From Gemmatimonadota bacterium (GTDB lineage: Bacteria; Gemmatimonadota; Gemmatimonadetes; Gemmatimonadales; Gemmatimonadaceae): DNA of 64,000 nt. The position numbers were made by a program, and so were the translations under genes. The notes beneath the pieces are model-generated. The model searched no databases. It saw nothing but the letters and a program-made list of their open reading frames with translations, and was not told where the DNA came from. The stretch spans positions 496,001 through 560,000 of the forward strand of contig JADKAQ010000001.1 in assembly GCA_016719105.1 (NCBI GenBank), in the 5' to 3' direction. Of this stretch, positions 1 through 7,277 are shown piece by piece (position 1 is the stretch's first letter; each line of letters starts with the position of its first letter).

Positions 1-1908
1 GCCGCCGAAGCGTTCGACGATTCGTTCTTCCCCGACCTGGCGTCGGCGACCCCCGTCGCGGTCCCCGCCGTCGCCGAGGCGGCGACCTTCTCGATCGAGC
101 TCCCGGAAGCGATCGACGCCAAGGCGCCGCCGCCGCCATATGTGCGCGCCGACGAAGGGCGACCCGGGTCGATTCCCACCCCGCCGTTCCTCGCCGCGCT
201 CGACGCCAACGACCCGATGCCGGCGGCCACGCTCGACACGTCCCTCCTGGCCGAGTCGGCCCCGGAGCCGACGCCGGCGTTCTCGTTCAGCGCGGCACCG
301 ACCCCCGTCGACTCCCCCGCGATTCTGTCGGCCAACGTCGTCGCTGATGAGGCAGAGGTGGCGGCACCCGTCGCCGAAGTGCGCGAGGAGGGAGAGGTCG
401 CTCCCGAGTGGAGCGCCGGAGCAGATGCGTTCGACCTCGTCGAGACCAGCGCGCCGGCCGTTGCCAGCGCCGTTGTGGCCGAGGACGATTTGGCACCCGC
501 GATCGCGTCTCAAGGCGAAGCGTTCGCGCCCGTCGCCGAGGCCGTCGCTGCGCCGGAGGAGGCGCTGGCGGCGATCGATGAGGCCTTCTCACCGTTCGAC
601 GAGATCGAGACCTCCGACCTCGCGACGGTCGAGGCGGTGGCCCCGGCCCCGATCGCCGACGAGGTCGAGGATCCCACGCTCGAAGTGGAGGCGATCGAGG
701 AACCCGTGAGCGCCGTCGCCGAGGCTGTGGTGAGCGACCTCGAGGCCCCCGAGCCGATCGTCGCCGACGCGGCGCCCGCGTTAGGCATGCTCGACGGGAT
801 CGTGACGGAGGATCGCCTGGCCGACTACGCGCAGGAACTCGCCGCCGCCCCGGTTGCCGATGGGTTGGTCGTCGAGTACGGCGAGTTCGTCCCCCCCGCC
901 ATCGACGAGACGCCGTTCATCGCCAGCAGCATCTCCGTTCCGCTCGATGCGCCCGACGCCTACAGCGCGGGAGCGCCTACGCTGAGCGCGCACGAACCGT
1001 TCCCGATGGAGGCCGATGTCGTCCTCGGGGCGTCACCGACTCCGACGTGGAGCGCGCCCGTCTCGGCCGATCCGCTCGTCGTCGAACCGATTGCCGGGTT
1101 CGTCGCGCACGAAGTGCAGCAGGACCGTCTCGAAGCCCCGGTCGCGTCGGTCGATGACGCGCGAGCCGAAGACGTTCCAGCGGAGTCGCCGGCCTTTGTC
1201 ACCGAGACGATGGCCGAGCTGTACCTGCAGCAGGGCTTCCACGACGAGGCGCTGTCGATCTACCGCCAGCTGCTCGCACAGCAGCCCGACGATCGTGCGC
1301 TGCGCGACCGGGTCGCCGCGCTGGAACGCGGCGCCTCGTCGACCGTCGTTGACGGGCTCGTCCCGCGCGACGCGGTCGACCGGGCCGGGCAGTCGGTGCG
1401 CGGCTTCTTCGCGCACTTCGCGCGGCGTGAGCCCCGACGGCAGGCGGCGCAGCAGCGCGGGAGCGACGATGACGCGGAGCCGGGTGAACCTGCCCCGTCG
1501 GCAACGATCGGGCGCGAATCGAGCTTTTCGGGGGTCGCGACACGCGAGGAGGCGCTGACCGTCCCCGATGCGCCGTCAGGGATGCCGACGCTGACGCAGC
1601 TCTTTGCGTCCGGCGCCGTGTCGGGGGCCGATGAGCACGCCGCATCGATGCTGGCCTCCGCTTTCGGCGGTGGTGAGCCGTCGCCGGTGGGGCCGGCGGG
1701 CGGGAGTGGCGAACGGGAGTTGTCACTTGAGCATCTCTTTCGCGATGTTCCTGCACGCTCGTCCGGCGCCGTGACGCTCGATGAGTTCTACGAAGGCTCG
1801 TCGTCAGGGGAATCAGACCCCGCCTCGCAGCATACCGAGGATGCCGATGAGCGCGGCGCGGACATCGAGCAGTTCACGGCCTGGCTCGAAGGCCTCAAGA
1901 AGAAGTGA
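1..1908 (+). CDS. TPR-containing acidic/Ala-rich protein, 5' end outside window
   Basis: The reading frame is open from base 1, so the true start lies upstream. About 635 codons are visible. Most of the chain is low-complexity sequence rich in Ala, Glu, Val and Pro (bases 1-1190), probably disordered. A single recognisable tetratricopeptide-like helix pair follows (bases about 1201-1320, with ETMAELYLQQG and EALSIYRQLL), then a second flexible tail ending in a short Lys-rich helix. TPR units usually bind other proteins. No enzyme motif is visible, so the function is unknown. The stop overlaps the aroQ start (GTGA), suggesting cotranscription. Confidence is high that it is coding and low on role. 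Confidence 0.75.
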   Translation, partial: AAEAFDDSFFPDLASATPVAVPAVAEAATFSIELPEAIDAKAPPPPYVRADEGRPGSIPTPPFLAALDANDPMPAATLDTSLLAESAPEPTPAFSFSAAPTPVDSPAILSANVVADEAEVAAPVAEVREEGEVAPEWSAGADAFDLVETSAPAVASAVVAEDDLAPAIASQGEAFAPVAEAVAAPEEALAAIDEAFSPFDEIETSDLATVEAVAPAPIADEVEDPTLEVEAIEEPVSAVAEAVVSDLEAPEPIVADAAPALGMLDGIVTEDRLADYAQELAAAPVADGLVVEYGEFVPPAIDETPFIASSISVPLDAPDAYSAGAPTLSAHEPFPMEADVVLGASPTPTWSAPVSADPLVVEPIAGFVAHEVQQDRLEAPVASVDDARAEDVPAESPAFVTETMAELYLQQGFHDEALSIYRQLLAQQPDDRALRDRVAALERGASSTVVDGLVPRDAVDRAGQSVRGFFAHFARREPRRQAAQQRGSDDDAEPGEPAPSATIGRESSFSGVATREEALTVPDAPSGMPTLTQLFASGAVSGADEHAASMLASAFGGGEPSPVGPAGGSGERELSLEHLFRDVPARSSGAVTLDEFYEGSSSGESDPASQHTEDADERGADIEQFTAWLEGLKKK

Positions 1909-2345
1909 GAATCGCAGTCCTCAACGGTCCGAATCTCAACCTCCTCGGCACGCGCGAACCCGCGCTGTACGGGACGACGACCCTGGCAGAAATCGAAGCC
2001 CGGCTTCGCGCAGTTGGCGCGGAGCTGGGCGTCGACGTTTTCTGCGCCCAGCACAATGGGGAAGGGGAACTCATCACCGAGATCCAGGGGCTGCGCGGTC
2101 ATGCGCAGGGCGCCCTGATCAACGCCGGGGCATACTCGCACACGAGTCTCGCCCTCCGCGACGCCTTCGCCGCGGCCGAGGTGCCGTTCGTCGAGGTGCA
2201 CCTGACGAACATCTACGCGCGCGAGCCCGAGCGGCGGCATTCGATGCTCGCGCCGGGGGCCCGCGCGGTGATCTGCGGCTTCGGTGCTGAGGGGTACGAG
2301 TGGGGGCTGCGCGGGCTGGTGGCGCTCCTCAAGGGCCGTGAGTAG
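1905..2345 (+). CDS. aroQ: 3-dehydroquinate dehydratase, type II
   Basis: Cytoplasmic shikimate-pathway enzyme that dehydrates 3-dehydroquinate to 3-dehydroshikimate. The 146-residue length is normal for the dodecameric type II family. Visible family residues are GPNLNLLG near the N terminus, Arg17, the catalytic Tyr22, Asn73 in NAGAYSHTS and His99 in EVHLTNIYARE. The GTG start overlaps the preceding stop codon. The next gene starts 8 bases inside the aroQ end, so the three genes are probably translated from one message. No other shikimate gene is in the window. Confidence 0.95.
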   Translation: MRIAVLNGPNLNLLGTREPALYGTTTLAEIEARLRAVGAELGVDVFCAQHNGEGELITEIQGLRGHAQGALINAGAYSHTSLALRDAFAAAEVPFVEVHLTNIYAREPERRHSMLAPGARAVICGFGAEGYEWGLRGLVALLKGRE

Positions 2346-3426
2346 CGCGCGCGAAGGCCGGCTCGCCGCCCTCGTCGATCGCCTGGTCGCCAATCACCTC
2401 GATGGGGTGCTGATCACGTCGCTCCCCAACATCCGGTACCTCACGGGCTTTTCGGGGTCGAACGCGCTCCTCTTCGTGTCGGCGCGCGACGTGTACCTGG
2501 TGACCGACTTCCGCTACGAGACGCAGGCGGCGGACGAGGCGGGTGACGTGGCGGACGTGCGCGTGGAGGCGAGCTCGCTCTGGTCGGGGCTCTGGACGCT
2601 CCTGGCCCCCCTGCCCGGGTTGCAGGCGCTCGGATTCGAGTCGGCCCACCTGATCCATCGCGATTTTCAGCGCCTTCTCGAACAGGGGGAACGCTACCAT
2701 TGGCGCCCCTCCACCGAGCTGGTGGAGGAGCTCCGGGCACGCAAGGACGCGGACGAGGTGGCCCTCATCCGAACGGCCGGAGCGATGGCGATGGAGGCGT
2801 TGCGCGAGACGCTTGACGGGGTGCGCCCCGGGATGACCGAGCTGGCGGTCTGCGGGGCGCTGGAGCGCGCGCTCCGCCGCGCCGGCAGCGACGCCCATCC
2901 CTTCCCGCCGATCATCGCCTCGGGGCCGCGATCGGCACTTCCGCATGCACGGGCATCGGACCGGGCTATTGCGCCCGGAGAGTTTCTGTTGTTGGATTTC
3001 GGGGCGTCTGCGGGCGGCTATTGTTCGGACGTGACGCGGACCGTGGTGGTTGGACGGGCCGACGAGCGGCAGCGTGCGACGTACGAGGCGGTGCAGGAAG
3101 CGAACGCGGTGGCGCGGGAGGGTGTCCGGGCCGGTATGCGCGGGCGCGAAGCAGACGCGCTGGCGCGTGGCGTCTTGGAGGCTCGTGGGCTCGGAGAGCG
3201 GTTTGGCCACGGCTTGGGGCACGGGATCGGGCTGCAGGTGCATGAAGCGCCCCGGCTCTCGCGTTTGGCGGAGGAGGTGCTTCCGCTCGGCTCAGTGGTT
3301 ACCATCGAGCCGGGGGTGTACGTGCCGGAGTGGGGGGGAGTACGAATCGAAGATGACGTTCATCTGAGCGCCGACGGGGCCGAGCTACTCACGCATTTCA
3401 CGCGGGAGCTTCTCGAGCTGACCTGA
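2338..3426 (+). CDS. Xaa-Pro aminopeptidase, M24 family
   Basis: Metallopeptidase predicted to remove N-terminal residues preceding proline. The N-terminal creatinase-like domain begins with SLPNIRYLTGFSGSN. The pita-bread catalytic domain carries the five expected metal ligands: two Asp (LLLDFGAS and YCSDVTRT), His in GHGLGHGIGLQVHE, and two Glu (TIEPGVY and VRIEDDV). I chose GTG at 2338, which gives 362 residues and an 8-base overlap with aroQ. A start at 2284 would add an out-of-family leader lying wholly within aroQ. Pairing of aroQ with this type of peptidase and with accB is common in bacteria. Confidence 0.92.
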   Translation: MSSAREGRLAALVDRLVANHLDGVLITSLPNIRYLTGFSGSNALLFVSARDVYLVTDFRYETQAADEAGDVADVRVEASSLWSGLWTLLAPLPGLQALGFESAHLIHRDFQRLLEQGERYHWRPSTELVEELRARKDADEVALIRTAGAMAMEALRETLDGVRPGMTELAVCGALERALRRAGSDAHPFPPIIASGPRSALPHARASDRAIAPGEFLLLDFGASAGGYCSDVTRTVVVGRADERQRATYEAVQEANAVAREGVRAGMRGREADALARGVLEARGLGERFGHGLGHGIGLQVHEAPRLSRLAEEVLPLGSVVTIEPGVYVPEWGGVRIEDDVHLSADGAELLTHFTRELLELT

Positions 3427-3448
3427 GCGCTCGAGCCGGCGGACCTCA

Positions 3449-3964
3449 ATGGCTGATATGATCGACTTACGCTATGTGAAGAAACTGATCGAGATGCTCG
3501 ACGGCTCGTCCGTCGACTCCGTGGAGATCTCCTCGGACAAGGGGATGAAGATCCGCATCTCGAAGACGCCCCAGCAGCGCGGGGCGATGCAGATCCCGAC
3601 GCCGGTGGCGATGCCGGCCCTCATGCCCGCGGCTCCGGTCGGTCGCCCCACGCCGACCGAGGCGATGCCGGCGATTGGTGACGCGGAGGCGGCCCCGCGT
3701 GCCGAGCCACCCAAGGCCAACCTGCTCGAGGTGAAGTCGCCGATGGTGGGGACGTACTACGCGCAGCCCGAGCCGGGGTCGAAGCCGTATGTCTCGGTTG
3801 GGCAGCGCATCGAGAAGGGGCAGACGCTGTGCATCATCGAGGCGATGAAGATCATGAACGAGATCGAATCCGAGTTCTCGGGCGTGGTCAAGGAAGTCGT
3901 GGCCTCGGACTCGCAGCCCGTGGAGTACGGCCAGGTCCTGATCCGCATCGATCCGAATGGGTAA
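3449..3964 (+). CDS. accB: acetyl-CoA carboxylase biotin carboxyl carrier protein
   Basis: BCCP carries the biotin that shuttles carboxyl groups between biotin carboxylase and carboxyltransferase in the first step of fatty-acid synthesis. The 171 residues comprise an N-terminal domain (DLRYVKKLIEML), a Pro/Ala-rich linker at about 45-85, and a C-terminal biotinyl domain. The domain contains the canonical EAMKIMNE, whose Lys134 should be biotinylated. The family usually ends about 35 residues beyond this lysine, as here. Codon 7 (TTA) is one of the few TTA codons in the window not followed by GGC. The end overlaps pilT by 8 bases. The usual partner accC comes only after pilT. Confidence 0.95.
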   Translation: MADMIDLRYVKKLIEMLDGSSVDSVEISSDKGMKIRISKTPQQRGAMQIPTPVAMPALMPAAPVGRPTPTEAMPAIGDAEAAPRAEPPKANLLEVKSPMVGTYYAQPEPGSKPYVSVGQRIEKGQTLCIIEAMKIMNEIESEFSGVVKEVVASDSQPVEYGQVLIRIDPNG

Positions 3965-5144
3965 TCCGGTTCCGGCGCCCGAGTCCGCCCCCGCTGCCGC
4001 GTCGGCCGCCGGGGCGCCGCGCGCGCCGTTCAACTTCAAGGCGATCCTGCAGCAGATGGTGCAGCGGAGCGCGTCCGACTTGCACCTCAAGGTCGGGCGC
4101 CCGCCCACGCTGCGTATCAACGGGGATCTCTCGCCGCTTCCGCTCCCGGCTCTCCGACCGGAGGACCTGAGCACGCTGGCGAAGGAGATCATGACGCCGA
4201 AGCAGGTGAAGGAGTTCGCCGAGTTTCGCGAGGCCGACTTCGCCACCGGCGTGCCGGGGATTGGCCGCTTCCGGGTCAACGCGTACCAGCAGCGCGGGAC
4301 GATCGCCTTCGCGATCCGGACCGTGCCGCACCAGGCGAAGTCGATCCAGGAACTGAACCTGCCGCAGATCGTCGACGATATCGCGATGCTCCCGCGCGGG
4401 CTGGTCCTGGTAACCGGGGTGACGGGGTCGGGGAAGTCGACCGCGCTCGCCTCGATGCTGCAGGTCATCAACGAGAAGCGGTACGCGAACATCATCACGA
4501 TCGAGGATCCGATCGAGTTCCTCCATCGCGACATCAAGTGCCACATCAACCAGCGCGAAGTGGGGACCGATACGGGCTCCTTCGCGCAGGCGTTGCGGCG
4601 CGTGCTGCGTCAGGACCCCGACGTCATTCTCATCGGCGAAATCCGCGACCTCGATACGCTGGACACCGCGCTCAAGGCGGCGGACACGGGGCACCTGGTC
4701 TTCTCGACGCTGCACACGACCGACGCGACGCAGACGATCAACCGCATCCTGTCGTTCTACCCGCCGCACCAGCAGAACGAGGTGCGCTTTGCGCTCTCGA
4801 ACGCGCTGGCGGCGGTGGTCTCCCTCCGCCTGGTGCCGCGCGCCGACAAGCCGGGGCGTGTGCCGGCGTGCGAAGTGCTCATCAACACGGCGGCGGTGCG
4901 CGAGCAGATCCGCGACGTCTCCAAGACGCTCAACATCCCCGACCTGATCAAGGAAGGGACGGTGCAGTACGGGATGCAGAGCTTCGATCAATCGCTCATG
5001 TCGTGGTACTCGCGCGGGACGATCTCGTACGAGAACGCCCTCTTCCACGCGACCAATCCCAACGAGCTGGCGCTGCGGGTACAGGGCGTGGCGGGATCGA
5101 GCGACACCTCCTGGGACGAGTTCCAGACCGACGAGACCGCGTAG
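3957..5144 (+). CDS. pilT: type IV pilus retraction ATPase PilT family
   Basis: Hexameric cytoplasmic ATPase that powers pilus retraction, used in twitching and often in DNA uptake. Walker A is GVTGSGKS at residues 154-161. Walker B, with the Asp and Glu boxes, is near 222-230 (DVILIGEIRD), and the His box is STLHTTDA. The N-terminal PAS-like domain shows the family signature ASDLHLKVGRPP. The 395-residue length fits PilT rather than the longer PilB. It sits between accB and accC, overlapping the accB end, which is an unusual position. No pilin or assembly gene is in the window, so a specialised PilT-like role remains possible. Confidence 0.9.
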   Translation: MGNPVPAPESAPAAASAAGAPRAPFNFKAILQQMVQRSASDLHLKVGRPPTLRINGDLSPLPLPALRPEDLSTLAKEIMTPKQVKEFAEFREADFATGVPGIGRFRVNAYQQRGTIAFAIRTVPHQAKSIQELNLPQIVDDIAMLPRGLVLVTGVTGSGKSTALASMLQVINEKRYANIITIEDPIEFLHRDIKCHINQREVGTDTGSFAQALRRVLRQDPDVILIGEIRDLDTLDTALKAADTGHLVFSTLHTTDATQTINRILSFYPPHQQNEVRFALSNALAAVVSLRLVPRADKPGRVPACEVLINTAAVREQIRDVSKTLNIPDLIKEGTVQYGMQSFDQSLMSWYSRGTISYENALFHATNPNELALRVQGVAGSSDTSWDEFQTDETA

Positions 5145-5169
5145 TTCACGCCGGGCCCCGAGAATCTCC

Positions 5170-6528
5170 ATGTTCAAGAAAGTCCTCGTCGCGAATCGCG
5201 GAGAGATTGCCCTCCGCGTGATTCGCGCCTGTCGAGAGTTAGGGATCCAGACGGTCGCCGTGTATTCCGAGGCCGACCGTGAGTCCCTGCACGTCCGCTT
5301 TGCCGATGACGACGTCTGCATCGGCCCCGCCCCCGCGCGTGATTCGTACCTCAAGATTCCGCGCATCATCGCCGCCGCCGAGATCACCGGCGCCGACGCC
5401 ATCCATCCCGGCTACGGCTTCCTGGCCGAGAACGCCGAGTTCGCCGAGACGTGCGCGGCGTCGAACATCACCTTCATCGGCCCCACCGCGGAACAGATCC
5501 GCGTCATGGGCGACAAGGCGGCGGCGCGCAAGGCGATGATGGATGTCGGCGTCCCCATCGTCCCGGGAACTCCCGGGCCGGTCGACGATCCCGACGCCGC
5601 GCTCGAGTTCGCGAAGGAGATGGGCTTCCCGGTCATCATCAAGGCTGCCGCCGGCGGTGGTGGGAAGGGGATGCGCGTGGCGAAGGATGCCGACGAGTTC
5701 CTGCGCTCCTTCTCGCTGGCGCGCTCCGAGGCGCTGTCGGCCTTTGGCAACGGCGAGGTGTACGTCGAGAAGTACCTGGCCAGGCCGCGGCACATCGAGT
5801 TCCAGATCCTGGGGGACAAGCACGGCAACGTGATTCACCTGGGAGAGCGCGACTGCTCGGTGCAGCGGCGCCACCAGAAGCTCATCGAGGAAGCGCCGAG
5901 CCCCGCGATGACGCCGGAATTGCGCGCCCGCATGGGCGAGGCCGCCGTGCGCGGCGCCAAGGCGATCGACTACGTGGGCGCCGGGACGATCGAGATGCTG
6001 CTGGACGAGGACGGGTCGTTCTTCTTCATGGAGATGAACACCCGGATCCAGGTGGAGCATCCGGTCACCGAGCAGCTGACGGGGGTCGACCTCGTGAAGG
6101 AGCAGATTCGCGTTGCGGCTGGCGAGCCGCTGTCGGTGCTCGAGCTGCCGCCGCTGCGCGGCCATGTCATCGAGTGTCGCGTGAACGCGGAGGACCCGTC
6201 GCGCGGCTTCCAGCCGTCGCCCGGGCGCATCGACGTCTTCCATCCGCCCGGAGGCCCCGGGGTACGACTCGATACGCACGTGTATGCCGGCTACACGGTG
6301 CCGCCGTACTACGACTCGCTCCTGGCCAAGCTCATCGTGCAGGGACGCGACCGCGCCGAGGCGCTGCGCCGCATGCAGCTCGCTCTCGAGAGCTTCATCA
6401 TCGAGGGCGTCACGACGACGGCACCGTTCCTGGCGCGGGTGATGGTGAACAAGGGATTCCAGGCGGGGCAGGTCGACACGAAGTGGTTGGAGCGCGAGAT
6501 CGGCGGGATCCTCAAGGAAGGGGGCTGA
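5170..6528 (+). CDS. accC: acetyl-CoA carboxylase biotin carboxylase subunit
   Basis: ATP-dependent carboxylation of the biotin on AccB. The 452-residue chain has the biotin-carboxylase N-terminal domain (KVLVANRGEIALRVIRACRELG), an ATP-grasp domain with the Gly-rich loop AAAGGGGKGMR, the active-site stretch EMNTRIQVEHPVTE, and the C-terminal domain starting near HVIECRVNAEDP. All are intact. It follows pilT by 25 bases. The next gene begins one base after its stop, so accB-pilT-accC-comB-ftsK looks like one transcription unit. Codon 24 is TTA in the context TTAGGG, a near match to the repeated CGTTAGGC word. Confidence 0.96.
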   Translation: MFKKVLVANRGEIALRVIRACRELGIQTVAVYSEADRESLHVRFADDDVCIGPAPARDSYLKIPRIIAAAEITGADAIHPGYGFLAENAEFAETCAASNITFIGPTAEQIRVMGDKAAARKAMMDVGVPIVPGTPGPVDDPDAALEFAKEMGFPVIIKAAAGGGGKGMRVAKDADEFLRSFSLARSEALSAFGNGEVYVEKYLARPRHIEFQILGDKHGNVIHLGERDCSVQRRHQKLIEEAPSPAMTPELRARMGEAAVRGAKAIDYVGAGTIEMLLDEDGSFFFMEMNTRIQVEHPVTEQLTGVDLVKEQIRVAAGEPLSVLELPPLRGHVIECRVNAEDPSRGFQPSPGRIDVFHPPGGPGVRLDTHVYAGYTVPPYYDSLLAKLIVQGRDRAEALRRMQLALESFIIEGVTTTAPFLARVMVNKGFQAGQVDTKWLEREIGGILKEGG

Positions 6529-6529
6529 G

Positions 6530-7276
6530 GTGCGGCTGGATGTCTTCTTCGGCGCCCACGGACTGACGAGCGCCGACGTGCAGGGACGGGTGGTGGTGGT
6601 GATCGACGTGCTGCGGGCGTCCACGACGATCGCGGTCGCCCTGGCCCATGGGGCGCGCACGGTCATCCCTTTCGAGAGCGCCGAGGAGGCCATCACGCGC
6701 TCCAAGTCGTTCGAGCGCGGCCAGTACAAGCTGGCCGGCGAGCGCAAGAACCTCATCATCCCGGGCTTCGACCTGGGGAACTCGCCGCGCGAGTACACGC
6801 GCGAGGCGATCGAGGGGAAGACGATCCTCTTCACCACCACCAACGGGACCGTGGCGCTCATCGCCGTACAGTCCGCGCGTGAGGTGCTCGTCGGCTCGTT
6901 CGTGAACTTCACGGCCGTGAGCGCGATGGTGCGCGCCGCCGCGCGCGCCCGGAGCGACATCGCGATCGTGGCCGCCGGGAGCGAGCGCCACCTGTCGTTG
7001 GAGGACACCGTCTGCGCCGGGCGCTACGTGCGGGCCATTCGGCGCGGGCTGTCGGACATCACCATGAACGATGGCGCGCACGCGGCGTTGCAGCTGGAGA
7101 AGAAGTACGGGAACGACCTGCCGCGACTGTTCGTGGATGCCTCGCATGGCCGGACGCTCACCGAGGCAGGCTTCGCCGATGACCTGGCGCTCTGCGCCAC
7201 CCTCGATGCGCACCCGGTCGTCCCCGTGTACCAGGATCGGCAGGTGACCAAGCTGGGGCCCGACCGGGAGCGCTAG
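6530..7276 (+). CDS. comB: 2-phosphosulfolactate phosphatase (ComB) family protein
   Basis: The 248-residue protein has the ComB family pattern: DVLRASTTIAVAL, FTTTNGT, a Glu-rich LEDTVCAGRYV and a C-terminal GFADDLALCA. In methanogens ComB makes sulfolactate for coenzyme M. Many bacteria carry homologues without the rest of that pathway, so the true substrate here is unknown. It starts with GTG one base after the accC stop and ends one base before the ftsK GTG. Family assignment is firm and substrate is not. No comA or comC is in the window. Confidence 0.85.
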   Translation: MRLDVFFGAHGLTSADVQGRVVVVIDVLRASTTIAVALAHGARTVIPFESAEEAITRSKSFERGQYKLAGERKNLIIPGFDLGNSPREYTREAIEGKTILFTTTNGTVALIAVQSAREVLVGSFVNFTAVSAMVRAAARARSDIAIVAAGSERHLSLEDTVCAGRYVRAIRRGLSDITMNDGAHAALQLEKKYGNDLPRLFVDASHGRTLTEAGFADDLALCATLDAHPVVPVYQDRQVTKLGPDRER

Positions 7277-7277
7277 C

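Noticed and set aside
3888..5402. Long minus-strand frame of 504 codons opposite pilT
   Set aside because: It mirrors the codon pattern of pilT and is Arg/Leu/His-rich with no family motif. It is a G+C-driven antisense frame.
5239..7008. 589-codon minus-strand frame opposite accC and comB
   Set aside because: The plus strand encodes complete accC and comB here. The antisense product has no recognisable domain.
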